48,235 nt of DNA from NCBI GenBank assembly GCA_023150295.1, contig JAKLLE010000021.1:1-48235 (forward strand), read 5' to 3'. The position numbers were made by a program, and so were the translations under genes. Positions 17,126-27,360 of this stretch are shown here, one piece after another. Under the pieces are notes generated by a model. The model was given only the letters and a program-made list of their open reading frames with translations. It ran no database searches and was not told the origin of the DNA. Origin of the DNA: Giesbergeria sp. (GTDB taxonomy: Bacteria; Pseudomonadota; Gammaproteobacteria; Burkholderiales; Burkholderiaceae_C). Every line of letters starts with the position of its first letter. Position 1 is the first letter of the stretch.

Positions 17126-17214
17126 GGTGCTTTCCTTGTATGTTGTTCAATTGGGCAGCCGGATCAGGTACCGCCCAAGGCACTGTCCCGCGAAGGGAAC
17201 CGAAGATTATAGCT

Positions 17215-18207
17215 TCAACGCTTGTCGAGGCCAGCCGGGGGCCAGTTCTCAAGCTTCATACCCAGCGTGAGACCGCGCGAAGCCAAGACTTCCTTGATCT
17301 CGTTGAGCGACTTGCGACCCAGGTTGGGGGTCTTGAGCAACTCGTTCTCGGTGCGCTGGATGAGGTCACCGATGTAGTAAATGTTTTCTGCCTTGAGGCA
17401 GTTGGCAGAACGAACCGTGAGTTCAAGCTCGTCCACGGGGCGAAGCAGGATCGGGTCGAAACTGGCACCGGAGGTGCGCGCACCGGAGACAGGCGCTTCG
17501 AAGATGTCACCACCATCGAGTTGCGCGAACACAGCCAGTTGTTCGACCAGAATCTTGGCCGATGCACGGACGGCCTCTTCCGCAACGATGGCGCCGTTGG
17601 TTTCGATTTCCAAAACCAGCTTGTCCAAATCGGTACGCTGTTCCACCCGGGCGCTTTCCACGGTGTAGCTCACGCGGCGCACGGGCGAGAACGAGGCGTC
17701 CAGCACGATGCGACCAATGGTCTTGTTGGCGTCGTCGGCATAACGGCGCTGGTTGCCAGGAATGTAGCCACGGCCTTTTTCGACCTTGATCTGCATGTCG
17801 AGCTTGGCGCCGTGCGACAGGTGCGCAATCACATGGTCCGGGTTGATGATTTCCACATCGTGCGGAGTCTGGATGTCCCGCGCCGTGACCACGCCTTCGC
17901 CTTCTTTTCGCAGGCTCAGGGTCACTTCGTCGCGGTTGTGCAACTTGAAAACCACGCCCTTGAGGTTCAACAGGATGTTGACCACATCTTCCTGCACGCC
18001 ATCAATGGAGGAGTACTCGTGCAGAACCCCTGCGATGGTGACTTCGGTTGCTGCATAACCCACCATGGACGAGAGCAGCACACGCCGAATGGCGTTGCCC
18101 AGCGTGTGGCCGTAGCCGCGCTCGAACGGTTCGAGTTCGACCTTGGCCTTGTTTGGGCCGAGCTGCTCGACATTGATCGTCTTGGGTTTCAGCAGATTTG
18201 TTTGCAT
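17215..18207 (-). CDS. rpoA: RNA polymerase alpha subunit
   Basis: This 330-residue protein has the alpha N-terminal domain for dimerisation and core assembly ([17 protein letters not shown] near residue 33) and the C-terminal domain that binds UP elements and activators (about residues 255-320, [34 protein letters not shown]). The length matches E. coli (329). A 12-bp hairpin precedes it in the rpsD-rpoA gap. It is essential and part of the alpha operon. Confidence 0.99.
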   Translation of the reverse strand: MQTNLLKPKTINVEQLGPNKAKVELEPFERGYGHTLGNAIRRVLLSSMVGYAATEVTIAGVLHEYSSIDGVQEDVVNILLNLKGVVFKLHNRDEVTLSLRKEGEGVVTARDIQTPHDVEIINPDHVIAHLSHGAKLDMQIKVEKGRGYIPGNQRRYADDANKTIGRIVLDASFSPVRRVSYTVESARVEQRTDLDKLVLEIETNGAIVAEEAVRASAKILVEQLAVFAQLDGGDIFEAPVSGARTSGASFDPILLRPVDELELTVRSANCLKAENIYYIGDLIQRTENELLKTPNLGRKSLNEIKEVLASRGLTLGMKLENWPPAGLDKR

Positions 18208-18261
18208 TCAGACTTCCTCTCAATACCCCCAGCTCGTTACACCGGTAAGGCTGGTGAAGCG

Positions 18262-18289
18262 CCTGCACCGCGATGCCTCGCGGTGCAGG
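18262..18289 (-). other. Intercistronic hairpin between rpsD and rpoA
   Basis: A perfect 12-bp stem (CCTGCACCGCGA / TCGCGGTGCAGG) with a 4-base loop lies in the 112-base rpsD-rpoA gap. There is no T-run, so it is not a plain terminator. It may stabilise or process the mRNA, or tune rpoA expression. Confidence 0.65.
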
Positions 18290-18319
18290 AACGATTTACG
18301 TGCTATGACTGCTCGCCGA

Positions 18320-18943
18320 TCAGCGAGAGTACAGTTCGACGATCAGCGATTCGTTGATGTCAGCACCGAATTCATCACGATCGGGCACCTTCTTGAAAAC
18401 GCCCTCGGCCTTGTCGGCATTGACATCCACCCACGCGGGCATACCGACCTGCTGCGCCAATTGCAGCGCTTCGACCACACGGCCTTGCTTCTTGGACTTC
18501 TCACGCACAGCCACCACATCGCCCACCTTCACCAGGTACGAGGGGATATTGACGGCAACGCCGTTGACCGTGATGGCCTTGTGCGAAACGAGCTGGCGCG
18601 CCTCGGCACGGGTCGAACCGAAGCCCATGCGATAGACCACGTTGTCCAGGCGGCATTCCAGCAGCGACAGCAGGTTGGCACCGGTGTTGCCCTTGCGGCG
18701 ATCCGCCTCTTCGAAGTAGCGGCGGAACTGCTTTTCCATGATGCCGTACATGCGCTTGACCTTTTGCTTTTCACGCAGTTGCAGGCCATAGTCGGAGGTG
18801 CGGGCACCAGAGGTGCGGCCATGTTGGCCAGGCTTGGAGTCGAACTTGCACTTGTCCGCGATCGAGCGGCGAGCGCTCTTGAGGAACAGATCCGTGCCTT
18901 CGCGGCGGGAGAGTTTGGCCTTGGGGCCGAGGTAACGTGCCAC
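18320..18943 (-). CDS. rpsD: Ribosomal protein S4
   Basis: This 207-residue 30S assembly protein begins [21 protein letters not shown] and has the C-terminal S4 RNA-binding domain (about residues 95-160, [38 protein letters not shown]). The start is GTG at 18943, backed by AAAGGA upstream. In enterobacteria S4 represses the alpha operon by binding near rpsM; whether this happens here cannot be seen. Confidence 0.98.
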   Translation of the reverse strand: MARYLGPKAKLSRREGTDLFLKSARRSIADKCKFDSKPGQHGRTSGARTSDYGLQLREKQKVKRMYGIMEKQFRRYFEEADRRKGNTGANLLSLLECRLDNVVYRMGFGSTRAEARQLVSHKAITVNGVAVNIPSYLVKVGDVVAVREKSKKQGRVVEALQLAQQVGMPAWVDVNADKAEGVFKKVPDRDEFGADINESLIVELYSR

Positions 18944-18985
18944 TTGAGTGTCCTTTGAATCAACTACCGCAAACCATTGCGGGAG

Positions 18986-19016
18986 CCGCCTGGGGCGCGC
19001 AAGCGCTCGCAGGCGG
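18986..19016 (-). other. Hairpin between rpsK and rpsD
   Basis: Arms CCGCCTG and CAGGCGG (perfect 7 bp) enclose a GC-rich loop in the 91-base rpsK-rpsD gap. There is no T-run. It is a possible RNA processing or attenuation element. Confidence 0.4.
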
Positions 19017-19034
19017 CGGTGGGCTTATAAAAGA

Positions 19035-19439
19035 TCAGATACGGCGACGCTTCTGAGGGCGGCAACCGTTGTGGGGAACCGGCGTCACATCGGAAATCGA
19101 GGTGATGCGGATACCCAGCGCGCCCAAGGCGCGCACCGAGGATTCGCGACCAGGACCGGGGCCCTTGATCTCGACATCCAGGTTCTTGATGCCCTGCTCA
19201 ATGGCGGCACGGCCAGCCATTTCAGAGGCCACCTGGGCTGCAAAAGGCGTGGACTTGCGCGAGCCCTTGAAACCCTGGCCACCCGAGGATGCCCAAGACA
19301 GTGCATTGCCCTGGCGATCCGTGATGGTGATGATGGTGTTGTTGAACGACGCATGCACGTGGGCGATACCGTCCGACACGTTCTTGCGAACCTTCTTGCG
19401 CACGCGCTGTGCGGCGTTATTGGCAGGAGACTTAGCCAT
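19035..19439 (-). CDS. rpsK: Ribosomal protein S11
   Basis: This 134-residue 30S platform protein has the usual [31 protein letters not shown] stretch and the conserved C-terminus [18 protein letters not shown]. The start ATG at 19439 lies 16 bases after the rpsM stop. The N-terminal lysine/arginine-rich segment ([13 protein letters not shown]) is normal. Confidence 0.98.
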   Translation of the reverse strand: MAKSPANNAAQRVRKKVRKNVSDGIAHVHASFNNTIITITDRQGNALSWASSGGQGFKGSRKSTPFAAQVASEMAGRAAIEQGIKNLDVEIKGPGPGRESSVRALGALGIRITSISDVTPVPHNGCRPQKRRRI

Positions 19440-19455
19440 AGCGTTCTTTCAGACT

Positions 19456-19821
19456 TTATTTCTTCAGTGCAGCAGCACCCTTGCGCGGGCCCTTGCGGGT
19501 ACGTGCGTTGGTGCGTGTGCGCTGCCCACGCACCGGCAGGCCGCGACGGTGACGGAAACCACGGTAGCACCCAATGTCCATCAGTCGCTTGATGTTCATC
19601 GTGGTTTCGCGGCGCAGGTCACCTTCGATGGTGAACTGAGCGATCTGGTCGCGGATTTTCTCGAGATCGCCGTCCGTCAGATCCTTGACCTTTTTCGAAT
19701 ATGCGATGTCGCAAGCTTCACAGATCTTGCGTGCGCGGGTGCGTCCAATGCCATAGATGGCGGTCAGACCGATCTCAGCGTGCTGATGCGGCGGAATATT
19801 GATACCAGCGATACGTGCCAT
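19456..19821 (-). CDS. rpsM: Ribosomal protein S13
   Basis: This 121-residue 30S head protein begins [30 protein letters not shown] and ends with the basic tail [21 protein letters not shown] that reaches the P-site tRNA. It is the first gene of the classic alpha operon, 24 bases after rpmJ. Confidence 0.98.
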   Translation of the reverse strand: MARIAGINIPPHQHAEIGLTAIYGIGRTRARKICEACDIAYSKKVKDLTDGDLEKIRDQIAQFTIEGDLRRETTMNIKRLMDIGCYRGFRHRRGLPVRGQRTRTNARTRKGPRKGAAALKK

Positions 19822-19845
19822 TTGCGTCCTCTAATGCTTTCCTGA

Positions 19846-19959
19846 TCAACCTTGACGCTGCTTGTGACGCAGGTCCGTGCAGATCACGCGCACCACACCT
19901 TTGCGGCGGATGATCTTGCAGTTGCGGCAGATTTTTTTGACCGAAGCCGAAACTCTCAT
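19846..19959 (-). CDS. rpmJ: Ribosomal protein L36
   Basis: This 37-residue protein ([20 protein letters not shown], ending [13 protein letters not shown]) is the zinc-binding form of L36, with Cys11, Cys14, Cys27 and His32 as the likely ligands. AGGAG lies 7 bases before ATG 19959. It sits directly between secY and rpsM; infA, which separates secY and rpmJ in many betaproteobacteria, is absent. Confidence 0.97.
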   Translation of the reverse strand: MRVSASVKKICRNCKIIRRKGVVRVICTDLRHKQRQG

Positions 19960-20013
19960 TTCATTCTCCTAAAACCAGATCTAGCGCTCCGGCAAGCTCT
20001 GCCTGAAACACTG

Positions 20014-20092
20014 GGACCCCGATTGTCTGGGTCCAAACCAACTTGCACCGGTGTTTGCCGAGTGCGCCCTATTGCTATGCCCGACGACGGGC
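20014..20092 (-). other. Hairpins in the secY-rpmJ gap
   Basis: The 137-base gap after secY contains two short hairpins: GCCCG-TCGT-CGGGC (20079-20092) right after the secY stop, and GGACCC/GGGTCC with a 9-base loop (20014-20034). Neither has a following T-run. No infA gene or other reading frame is found here. Confidence 0.45.
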
Positions 20093-20096
20093 GTCT

Positions 20097-21410
20097 TCAA
20101 GCACCACCAGGTTTGAAATTTGCCTTTTTCAGCAAGGATTCATACTGTTGGGACATCAGGTAGTTTTGTACCTGAGCCATGAAGTCCATGGTCACGACCA
20201 CGATGATCAACAACGAAGTACCACCGAAATAGAACGGCACGTTGTACTTGATGATCAAGAACTCCGGCAGAAGACAGACCAGCGTGATATAGATTGCGCC
20301 GATCAAAGTCAGTCGGAGCAGGATTTTATCAATGTACTTAGCCGTCTGATCACCCGGCCGGATGCCAGGAATGAACGCACCGCTCTTCTTCAGGTTGTCT
20401 GCTGTTTCTCGGCTGTTGAAAACCAAGGCCGTGTAGAAAAAACAGAAGAAGATGATGGCAGCGGCATAGAACATGACATACACCGGCTGACCAGGCGTCA
20501 GCGCTCCGGAGATGTCCTTGAGCCAGCGCATCGAATCCCCGGAACTGAACCAGTTCACCACCGTTGCGGGCAGCAAAATGATGGAAGACGCAAAGATTGG
20601 AGGAATCACGCCCGCCATATTCAGCTTCAAGGGCAAGTGCGAGGACTGACCCCCATAGACCTTGTTGCCGACTTGGCGCCTGGCGTAGTTCACCAGAATC
20701 TTGCGCTGCCCCCGCTCCACGAAGACCACGAAGTACGTCACCAGGCACACGAGCAAGACGATGAAGATGGCTGCAATGATGCTCATCGCACCGGTGCGCA
20801 CCAGTTCCAACAAGCCACCAATCGAACTGGGCAAACCGGCTGCAATACCTGCAAAGATCAGGATCGAAATACCATTGCCCAAGCCGCGCTCGGTGATTTG
20901 CTCACCAAGCCACATCAGGAACATGGTGCCAGCCGTCAAACTGACCACGGTCGTCAGGCGGAATCCAAAGCCTGGAGCCAACACCAGCCCGGCGGTGCTT
21001 TCCAACGCCACGGCAATGCCAAGCGACTGGAAAATCGCCAAGCCCAGGGTGGCGTATCGCGTGTACTGGGTGATCTTGCGACGACCCGCTTCGCCCTCTT
21101 TCTTCAATTGCTCGAAGGTCGGGACTGCATAGGTCATCAATTGCAAGATGATCGATGCCGAGATGTACGGCATGATGCCCAGCGCAAAGACGGTGAACCG
21201 CGAGAGCGCACCACCAGAGAACATGTTGAACAGGTTCAAGATGCCCTGCTGACCGCTGAACAGCTGCTTGAGCTGCTCGGGATCGATGCCGGGCACCGGA
21301 ATGTGCGCCCCGATGCGATAGACGACCAGTGCCAGCAGCAAAAAGACCAGTCGACGACGCAGGTCGCCGTACTTGCCGGTTTTTGCGATGGAGGCTGCGC
21401 TCGTTGCCAC
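20097..21410 (-). CDS. secY: SecY, preprotein translocase channel
   Basis: This 437-residue inner-membrane protein forms the SecYEG channel. About ten membrane segments are visible, starting with [25 protein letters not shown]. The plug/loop region ([15 protein letters not shown]) and TM regions such as [17 protein letters not shown] and [14 protein letters not shown]-like TM8 follow the family pattern. The start is GTG 21410. It lies 16 bases after rplO, the standard spc order. Confidence 0.98.
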   Translation of the reverse strand: MATSAASIAKTGKYGDLRRRLVFLLLALVVYRIGAHIPVPGIDPEQLKQLFSGQQGILNLFNMFSGGALSRFTVFALGIMPYISASIILQLMTYAVPTFEQLKKEGEAGRRKITQYTRYATLGLAIFQSLGIAVALESTAGLVLAPGFGFRLTTVVSLTAGTMFLMWLGEQITERGLGNGISILIFAGIAAGLPSSIGGLLELVRTGAMSIIAAIFIVLLVCLVTYFVVFVERGQRKILVNYARRQVGNKVYGGQSSHLPLKLNMAGVIPPIFASSIILLPATVVNWFSSGDSMRWLKDISGALTPGQPVYVMFYAAAIIFFCFFYTALVFNSRETADNLKKSGAFIPGIRPGDQTAKYIDKILLRLTLIGAIYITLVCLLPEFLIIKYNVPFYFGGTSLLIIVVVTMDFMAQVQNYLMSQQYESLLKKANFKPGGA

Positions 21411-21426
21411 GGATTGCTACCTTGCT

Positions 21427-21861
21427 TCAGGCAAGCGAGCCGCCAGCAGCTTCAATGGCTGCCTTGGCACCTGCCGTGGCACCGATACCACTGAGCTTGA
21501 CCGGCGTAGTGATCTCGCCCGTCTTGATGACCTTCACGGTCTTGGCGAGCTGACCCACCAGACCCGCCTGCTTGAGTGCCAGCAGATCCACTTCGGGCAG
21601 ACCCAGCTTGGCCAGATCGGCGAGCGTCACTTCTGCATTGAAACGCAGCGATTGGGACTTGAAGCCGCGCTTGGGCAGACGGCGCTGCAAAGGCATTTGA
21701 CCGCCTTCAAAGCCCACCTTGTGGTAGCCGCCCGCACGGGACTTCTGACCCTTGTGACCGCGACCGGCGGTCTTACCCAGACCCGAACCGATACCACGAC
21801 CGACGCGGCGCTTGGCGTGCTTGGCACCTTCTGCAGGCTTGATGCTATTGAGTTCCATCAT
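21427..21861 (-). CDS. rplO: Ribosomal protein L15
   Basis: This 144-residue 50S protein begins [41 protein letters not shown], the glycine/arginine-rich L15 N-terminal extension, and ends with the globular part ([19 protein letters not shown]). It lies 7 bases after rpmD. Confidence 0.98.
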   Translation of the reverse strand: MMELNSIKPAEGAKHAKRRVGRGIGSGLGKTAGRGHKGQKSRAGGYHKVGFEGGQMPLQRRLPKRGFKSQSLRFNAEVTLADLAKLGLPEVDLLALKQAGLVGQLAKTVKVIKTGEITTPVKLSGIGATAGAKAAIEAAGGSLA

Positions 21862-21868
21862 GAACCTT

Positions 21869-22051
21869 TCAGATGACCTTGACCAGGTAGCTGATCTTGT
21901 TGATCATTCCGCGCACTGCAGGGGTGTCCTGCAGCTCGCTGATGCTGTTGAGCTTGCGCAAGCCCAGGCCGCGCACGGTGGCGCGGTGGGACTCTTTGGT
22001 GCCAATGGGGCTGCGCACCAGTTGGACCTTGATGGTTTGTTGCGTAGACAT
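21869..22051 (-). CDS. rpmD: Ribosomal protein L30
   Basis: This 60-residue protein ([30 protein letters not shown]) is a standard uL30. ATG 22051 is preceded by AGGAG; the same frame stays open slightly upstream from a TTG, which lies before the ribosome site and is not used. It sits between rpsE and rplO as usual. Confidence 0.97.
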   Translation of the reverse strand: MSTQQTIKVQLVRSPIGTKESHRATVRGLGLRKLNSISELQDTPAVRGMINKISYLVKVI

Positions 22052-22064
22052 CTCGGTTCTCCTG

Positions 22065-22583
22065 TCAGGCAAAAAGGTCTTCGACCGACTTGCCGCGCTT
22101 GGCTGCCACTTCCGCTGCCGTGGTGGACTTGGTCAACGCGTCAAAGGTGGCGCGAACCATGTTGTAGGGATTCGACGAACCATGGCTCTTTGCCACGATG
22201 TCGGTCATGCCCATCACTTCGAAAACAGCGCGCATGGGGCCACCAGCAATGATGCCGGTACCCTTGGGGGCCGGAGCCATCATCACGGAAGCGGCGCCAT
22301 GGTGACCCGTCACCTGGTGGTGGATCGTGCCGCTCTTCAGCGACACCTTCACCATGTTGCGGCGCGCTTCTTCCATTGCCTTTTGCACAGCTGCAGGCAC
22401 TTCCTTGGACTTGCCCTTGCCCATGCCAACGCGACCATCGCCATCGCCAACGACCGTCAGTGCTGCGAAGCCGAGGATGCGACCGCCCTTGACGACCTTG
22501 GTGACGCGGTTGACCGCAATCATCTTTTCGCGCAAGCCGTCGTCGCGACCTTCGTCTTGCACTCGGGGTTGAAATTTAGCCAT
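22065..22583 (-). CDS. rpsE: Ribosomal protein S5
   Basis: This 172-residue 30S protein has the S5 double-stranded RNA-binding domain (about residues 15-80, [53 protein letters not shown]) and the C-terminal domain ([26 protein letters not shown]). It has the usual length and standard spc position. Confidence 0.98.
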   Translation of the reverse strand: MAKFQPRVQDEGRDDGLREKMIAVNRVTKVVKGGRILGFAALTVVGDGDGRVGMGKGKSKEVPAAVQKAMEEARRNMVKVSLKSGTIHHQVTGHHGAASVMMAPAPKGTGIIAGGPMRAVFEVMGMTDIVAKSHGSSNPYNMVRATFDALTKSTTAAEVAAKRGKSVEDLFA

Positions 22584-22600
22584 TTTGTATTCCGATCCGC

Positions 22601-22966
22601 TTAGAACTGCAGGCCTGCTTCACGTGCAGCGTCGGCCAGAGCCTTGACGCGGCCGTGGTAGGCGAAACCCGCACGGTCAAATGCCACCTTCTCCACGCCT
22701 GCGGCCTTGGCCTTTTCAGCAATGCGCTTGCCAATGACCTGGGCCGCAGCCGTGTTGCCACCCTTGCCCGAACCACCCAGGGAAGAGCGGATTTCGGCTT
22801 CTGCGGTGGAAGCACTGGCCAGCACTTTGCTGCCGTCGCCAGAGATGACGGAAGCGTAAATGTGGAGATTCGTGCGGTTGACCGTCAAACGCGCCACGCC
22901 CTGCTGCGCAATGCGAATGCGTGTCTGGCGTGCACGGCGAAGACGCTGCTCTTTTTTGTTCAGCAT
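22601..22966 (-). CDS. rplR: Ribosomal protein L18
   Basis: This 121-residue 5S rRNA-binding protein begins [27 protein letters not shown] and ends [26 protein letters not shown], both strongly conserved in uL18. It lies 11 bases after rplF and 17 bases before rpsE. Confidence 0.98.
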   Translation of the reverse strand: MLNKKEQRLRRARQTRIRIAQQGVARLTVNRTNLHIYASVISGDGSKVLASASTAEAEIRSSLGGSGKGGNTAAAQVIGKRIAEKAKAAGVEKVAFDRAGFAYHGRVKALADAAREAGLQF

Positions 22967-22977
22967 GATGCAGCTCC

Positions 22978-23511
22978 TTACTTCTTCTTGGTCTCTTTGA
23001 TCGTGATCTTCTCATCCGCATAGCGAATGCCCTTGCCCTTGTAGGGCTCGGGGGGGCGGATCGCACGAATTTCGGCGGCCACCTGGCCCACGCGCTGGCG
23101 GTCTGCACCCTTGATCACAATTTCAGTCGGCGTCGGGGTTGCGACGGCGATTCCGGCGGGCATTTCAATGTTCACTGGATGGGAATAGCCCACTGCCAGA
23201 TTGAGTTTGGTACCTGCAGCAGCGGCCTTGTAGCCCACGCCGACCAGGTTGAGCTTCTTCTCGAAGCCCTTGCTCACACCCAGCACCATGTTGTTGACCA
23301 ACTGGCGGAACGTACCGCTCATGGCGTCGGCCTCACGCGATTCATTGATCGGCGCAAAGGTCAGCTTGCCATCGTTCTGGATGACCTTGACCAGCACGTT
23401 CTGCGCCAGCGACAAGGCACCACCAGATCCCTTCACAGAAATCTGGTCTTCTTTGATGGACACCTCCACGCCAGCGGGGATGACCACAGGTTGTTTTCCT
23501 ACTCGGGACAT
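22978..23511 (-). CDS. rplF: Ribosomal protein L6
   Basis: This 177-residue 50S protein has two related domains. It begins [19 protein letters not shown] and contains the hallmark C-terminal segment [20 protein letters not shown] near the end. Standard spc position. Confidence 0.98.
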   Translation of the reverse strand: MSRVGKQPVVIPAGVEVSIKEDQISVKGSGGALSLAQNVLVKVIQNDGKLTFAPINESREADAMSGTFRQLVNNMVLGVSKGFEKKLNLVGVGYKAAAAGTKLNLAVGYSHPVNIEMPAGIAVATPTPTEIVIKGADRQRVGQVAAEIRAIRPPEPYKGKGIRYADEKITIKETKKK

Positions 23512-23535
23512 TTCAGTTTTCCTCCATGCCTCGTG

Positions 23536-23931
23536 TTAGGCCACGTAGCAAAGCACTTCGCCACCGACACCGGTTGCGCGCGCCTTGCGATCAGTCATCA
23601 CACCCTTGGGGGTGGTCACAATGGCCACACCCAGGCCGTTCATGACTTGCGGAATCGCGTCATGGCCTTTGTACACACGCAGGCCGGGGCGGCTCACGCG
23701 TTCGATACGCTCAATGACCGGACGGCCAGCGTAGTACTTCAGGGCAATTTCAATTTCAGACTTGCCACCTTCGGTCTTCACTTGGAAACCGTCGATGTAG
23801 CCCTCGTCTTTCAGCACCTGGGCGATGGCCACCTTCACTTTGGAAGAGGGCACCGACACCGTGGCCTTGGACACCATCTGCGCATTGCGGATGCGGGTCA
23901 GCAGGTCAGCAATGGGATCACTCATGCTCAT
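23536..23931 (-). CDS. rpsH: Ribosomal protein S8
   Basis: This 131-residue 16S rRNA-binding protein begins [18 protein letters not shown] and ends [16 protein letters not shown] lies 7 bases before ATG 23931; an in-frame TTG two codons earlier is not needed. In E. coli S8 represses the spc operon by binding near rplE. I did not establish an equivalent site here. Confidence 0.98.
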   Translation of the reverse strand: MSMSDPIADLLTRIRNAQMVSKATVSVPSSKVKVAIAQVLKDEGYIDGFQVKTEGGKSEIEIALKYYAGRPVIERIERVSRPGLRVYKGHDAIPQVMNGLGVAIVTTPKGVMTDRKARATGVGGEVLCYVA

Positions 23932-23951
23932 GTTCAATCTCTCCTGACTGC

Positions 23952-24257
23952 TTACCAGCTGGCCTTGGTGACACCGGGGATGTCACCTGCAAACGCCAGT
24001 TCACGGATCTTGGCGCGACCCAGGCCGAATTGGCGGAACGTGCCACGCGGACGACCGGTGATTTCGCAACGGTTGCGTTGACGCGTCGGATTGGAGTTGC
24101 GCGGGAGCTTTTGCAAACCCAGGCGGGCTGCTTCACGCTCTTCGTCGCTGCGCTTCACATCGGATGCGGTGGCCTTGAGTTCAGCGTATTTCGCTGCATA
24201 CTTTGCCGCCAGTTTTGCGCGCTTGAGTTCGCGCTGGATCAGAGCTGCTTTTGCCAT
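23952..24257 (-). CDS. rpsN: Ribosomal protein S14
   Basis: This 101-residue protein is the long, zinc-free form of S14 ([48 protein letters not shown]). Only one cysteine is in the core motif, so the CxxC...CxxC zinc ribbon is absent. ATG 24257 gives the family length; the open frame upstream of it lies in rplE. Eight bases separate it from rplE. Confidence 0.98.
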   Translation of the reverse strand: MAKAALIQRELKRAKLAAKYAAKYAELKATASDVKRSDEEREAARLGLQKLPRNSNPTRQRNRCEITGRPRGTFRQFGLGRAKIRELAFAGDIPGVTKASW

Positions 24258-24265
24258 ACGCCGCC

Positions 24266-24805
24266 TCAGTTCTTGAACGGGAAACGGAAGCCGGCGAGCA
24301 GTGCCTTGCACTCGTCGTCGGTCTGGGCCGTCGTGGTGATGCTGATGTTGAGACCACGCAGTGCATCCACCTTGTCGTACTCGATCTCAGGGAAAATGAT
24401 CTGTTCCTTGACACCGATGTTGTAGTTGCCGCGGCCGTCGAATGCGCGACCAGACACACCACGGAAGTCACGCACACGGGGCAGAGCCACGGTGACGAAA
24501 CGATCCAGGAATTCATACATGCGCACACCGCGCAGGGTCACCATGCAACCGATGGCCTGGCCTTCGCGGATCTTGAAACCAGCGATAGCCTTCTTGGCCT
24601 TGGTCACCACAGGCTTCTGACCGGCGATCTTGGTCAGGTCCGCCACTGCATTGTCCATGACCTTCTTGTCAGCGACGGCCTCGCTCACACCCATGTTGAG
24701 CGTGATCTTGGTCAGACGGGGCACCTGCATGGGCGAGGTGTAGCCGAACTGCTTCATCAGCTCGGGTGCGACTTTTTCGCGGTAATGTTGTTGGAGTCGT
24801 GCCAT
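24266..24805 (-). CDS. rplE: Ribosomal protein L5
   Basis: This 179-residue 5S rRNA-binding protein begins [31 protein letters not shown] and has the conserved [27 protein letters not shown] and [15 protein letters not shown] segments. Standard spc position, 10 bases after rplX. Confidence 0.98.
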   Translation of the reverse strand: MARLQQHYREKVAPELMKQFGYTSPMQVPRLTKITLNMGVSEAVADKKVMDNAVADLTKIAGQKPVVTKAKKAIAGFKIREGQAIGCMVTLRGVRMYEFLDRFVTVALPRVRDFRGVSGRAFDGRGNYNIGVKEQIIFPEIEYDKVDALRGLNISITTTAQTDDECKALLAGFRFPFKN

Positions 24806-24815
24806 TTCTTACCCC

Positions 24816-25136
24816 TTAGGCCGTCTTGATTTCAGCACCGCTGGACTTGAACACGCGTACGCGCGAACCATCCGCCTGCAGCTTGATACCCACGCGGTCC
24901 GCCTTGCCCGTTGCAGCGTTGTAAATCGCCACATTCGACTGATGGATAGGCATGGACTTTTCCACGATGCCGCCGGTCGTACCCTTCATGGGGTTGGGCT
25001 TGACGTGCTTCTTGACGAGGTTGATACCTTCCACCACCAGATGGGAATCATCCTTGCGCAGCGCAACCGTGCCACGCTTGCCTTTGTCGTGCCCGGTCAG
25101 CACGATCACTTCATCGCCCTTGCGAATCTTGTTCAT
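24816..25136 (-). CDS. rplX: Ribosomal protein L24
   Basis: This 106-residue assembly-initiator protein of the 50S subunit has the KOW motif at its N-terminus ([21 protein letters not shown]) and the conserved [12 protein letters not shown] segment. It lies 10 bases after rplN. Confidence 0.98.
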   Translation of the reverse strand: MNKIRKGDEVIVLTGHDKGKRGTVALRKDDSHLVVEGINLVKKHVKPNPMKGTTGGIVEKSMPIHQSNVAIYNAATGKADRVGIKLQADGSRVRVFKSSGAEIKTA

Positions 25137-25146
25137 GGCGCGTCCT

Positions 25147-25515
25147 TTAGAGAACTTCAGGAGCCAGGGACACGATCTTCATGAAGCGCTCGCTGCGCAG
25201 TTCGCGCGTCACGGGGCCGAAGATGCGGGTGCCGATGGGCTCCAGCTTGTTGTTAAGCAGCACAGCGGCATTGCCGTCAAACCTGACGAGCGAACCATCG
25301 CTGCGGCGAATGCCCTTGGCAGTGCGAACCACCACGGCGCTGTAAATCTCGCCTTTTTTGACGCGACCACGAGGAGCAGCCTCTTTGACGCTGACCTTGA
25401 TGATGTCGCCCACGCTCGCATAGCGACGCTTGGAACCGCCCAGCACCTTGATGCACAGGACGGACTTCGCGCCGGTATTGTCGGCAACGTCTAACCGAGT
25501 TTCTGTCTGGATCAT
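25147..25515 (-). CDS. rplN: Ribosomal protein L14
   Basis: This 122-residue protein begins [28 protein letters not shown] and ends [19 protein letters not shown], a textbook uL14. It is the first gene of the spc operon here. The gene upstream is glpD, not rpsQ, so the S10 operon (rpsJ to rpsQ) is elsewhere. A near-consensus promoter at 25663-25691 gives it a leader of about 140 bases. Confidence 0.98.
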   Translation of the reverse strand: MIQTETRLDVADNTGAKSVLCIKVLGGSKRRYASVGDIIKVSVKEAAPRGRVKKGEIYSAVVVRTAKGIRRSDGSLVRFDGNAAVLLNNKLEPIGTRIFGPVTRELRSERFMKIVSLAPEVL

Positions 25516-25662
25516 TTCAATATTCCCAACTTGCACCAGCCAAACCGCGCACCACAAAGAGGCGCCGTTGGTCAGTCAGTCTTGGGCCCGTCGTCCACCC
25601 TGCAAACCATTTGCAAGGCTTTCCTGGGCAGAAATTTCGCCTTTTTCTCAGCGAAGCCTGGC

Positions 25663-25691
25663 ATTGTCGCAAAGAATCCAGGCAGTGTCAA
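25663..25691 (-). promoter_or_regulatory. Promoter of the spc ribosomal operon
   Basis: On the minus strand a perfect TTGACA (25686-25691) is followed after exactly 17 bp by GACAAT (25663-25668). Initiation is expected near 25656, about 140 bases before rplN. The -35 box begins only five bases after the glpD stop codon. No other promoter candidate this strong was found before rplN. Confidence 0.75.
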
Positions 25692-25696
25692 CACCC

Positions 25697-27304
25697 TTAT
25701 GCACCCGGCTCTGCGCAAGGAAGGGTGACATAGCGCTGCGCAAGCCGTTGGAACGCCTCCAGGCCCGGATCGCCGCCCGTTTCCTCTTGAAGGACCCGCG
25801 CGACCTCGGGCGCCACGGCGGCAGCTTGCCGGGCATCGAGGAAGAGCATGCGCCTGCGCCGGGCGAGCACATCCTCCACGGTGCGAGCGTACTCAAATCG
25901 TGCGGCAAAACGCACCATCGCCTCGGAAACCTGGCCTCCGAACATGGTGCCCGCGCCTGGAAGGCCTCGGACGAAGGCTTCCTCGCTTCCGTAGGAATGC
26001 CACCCCTGGGCGTCGCACATGCGGTGCTGCACCGGTCCATCGGGCGCTCCCACCAAGGGCAAGCGCAAGGTGCCACCCGCGGGACGCCCTGGCAGCAACC
26101 CCTTTTCGAAGCACTTGTCCAGCACATCTTCAGCCATCGCACGGTAGGTGGTCCATTTTCCACCGGTCACCGTGACGAGCCCACTGCGACTGACCAGCAC
26201 CGTGTGCTCTCTGCTCAGGCTCTTGGTGTTGTTGCCATCGTCGTCCTGCGGCTTGACCAAGGGCCGCAGGCCCACCCAGATGCTGCGTATGTCCTGGGCC
26301 TCTGGCGCACGGCGCAGGTAGCGCGCCGACTCCCCCAGGATGAAGCGCAACTCCTGGGCAAAGGGCGCTGGCTCCCTATCCAGGTCGTTGCGAGGGCTGT
26401 CAGTCGTGCCAAGGATCACCTTGCCCAACCACGGCACAGCGAACAGCACCCGCCCATCGGCCGTCTTGGGGACCATGAGCGCATGGTCACTGGGAAGGAA
26501 TTCCTGATCCACTACGACATGGACGCCCTGGCTGGGCGCCACGATGGGACGCACCGGGCGATGGATCGCCTCACTATCCTGCTGGCGCAAGGCGTCAACC
26601 CACACGCCAGTGGCATTGACCACGCAGCGCGCCCTGATATGGAAGGTCTGGCCAGTCTCGGTATCTTCGCACTGCAGGCCGCTGACTTTGTCCTGCTCGT
26701 GCACCAGCGTGCGCGCAGCGCAATAGTTGACCAGCAGCGCTCCATGGAGAGCCGCCGTGCGCGCCAGTGCCAGTGCCAGGCGCGCATCGTCAAACTGACC
26801 ATCCCAGTATTTGACCCCCCCCTTGAGCCCCTCCGGGCGCACGGTAGGCAGGCACTGCAGCGTGCGCTGCGTGCCCAAAAATTCCGTCGCCCCCAAACCG
26901 GCGCTGCCAGCCAGGGCGTCGTACATCTTGAGTCCAACCCCGTAAAAAGGGGACTCCCAACACCGGTACGAAGGCATCACAAACGCCAGCGGCTGCGCCA
27001 GATGCGGCGCATTGCGCAGCAAGGTGGTGCGTTCGTGCAGGGCTTCCCGCACCAGGGCGATGTTCCCTTGCGCAAGGTAGCGCACACCCCCGTGCACCAG
27101 CTTGGTGGCACGCGAGGAAGTGCCCTTGGCAAAGTCGTGCGACTCCACCAACACCACACTGAAACCGCGCACCGCTGCATCCAGCGCCACGCCCAGGCCT
27201 GTGGCGCCACCGCCAATGACGGCCAGATCGTAGGTACGCTCTTCTTGCAGCCGCGCCATGAGTGCGGCGCGCGAAGTGGGCAGTGGGGTGTGGTCTTGCG
27301 TCAT
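25697..27304 (-). CDS. glpD: Glycerol-3-phosphate dehydrogenase (respiratory)
   Basis: This 535-residue FAD flavoprotein oxidises glycerol-3-phosphate to dihydroxyacetone phosphate at the inner membrane and passes electrons to quinone. The dinucleotide-binding motif is AVIGGGATGLGVALDAA at residues about 29-45, followed by GTSSRATKLVHGGVRYL; TVTGGKWTTYRAMAEDV is the second family signature. It is the last gene of the leftward glycerol operon, 102 bases after glpV, with a strong hairpin in the gap. Its product joins GlpK to central metabolism. Confidence 0.97.
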   Translation of the reverse strand: MTQDHTPLPTSRAALMARLQEERTYDLAVIGGGATGLGVALDAAVRGFSVVLVESHDFAKGTSSRATKLVHGGVRYLAQGNIALVREALHERTTLLRNAPHLAQPLAFVMPSYRCWESPFYGVGLKMYDALAGSAGLGATEFLGTQRTLQCLPTVRPEGLKGGVKYWDGQFDDARLALALARTAALHGALLVNYCAARTLVHEQDKVSGLQCEDTETGQTFHIRARCVVNATGVWVDALRQQDSEAIHRPVRPIVAPSQGVHVVVDQEFLPSDHALMVPKTADGRVLFAVPWLGKVILGTTDSPRNDLDREPAPFAQELRFILGESARYLRRAPEAQDIRSIWVGLRPLVKPQDDDGNNTKSLSREHTVLVSRSGLVTVTGGKWTTYRAMAEDVLDKCFEKGLLPGRPAGGTLRLPLVGAPDGPVQHRMCDAQGWHSYGSEEAFVRGLPGAGTMFGGQVSEAMVRFAARFEYARTVEDVLARRRRMLFLDARQAAAVAPEVARVLQEETGGDPGLEAFQRLAQRYVTLPCAEPGA

Positions 27305-27360
27305 GGAGAGAACCGTATTGCGCCTGGATGCCGGGATGGAATGCGTGCGGAGAATCCTGT

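Noticed and set aside
17201-17211. A second TATAAT after rpoA, as a promoter for rplQ
   Set aside because: No acceptable -35 box lies at 16-18 bp, and rplQ is normally cotranscribed with rpoA.
19960-19970. A two-codon minicistron (ATG AAA TGA) overlapping the rpmJ start
   Set aside because: The first ATG is only one base from AGGAG, too close for use, whereas the rpmJ ATG is at a normal 7-base distance.
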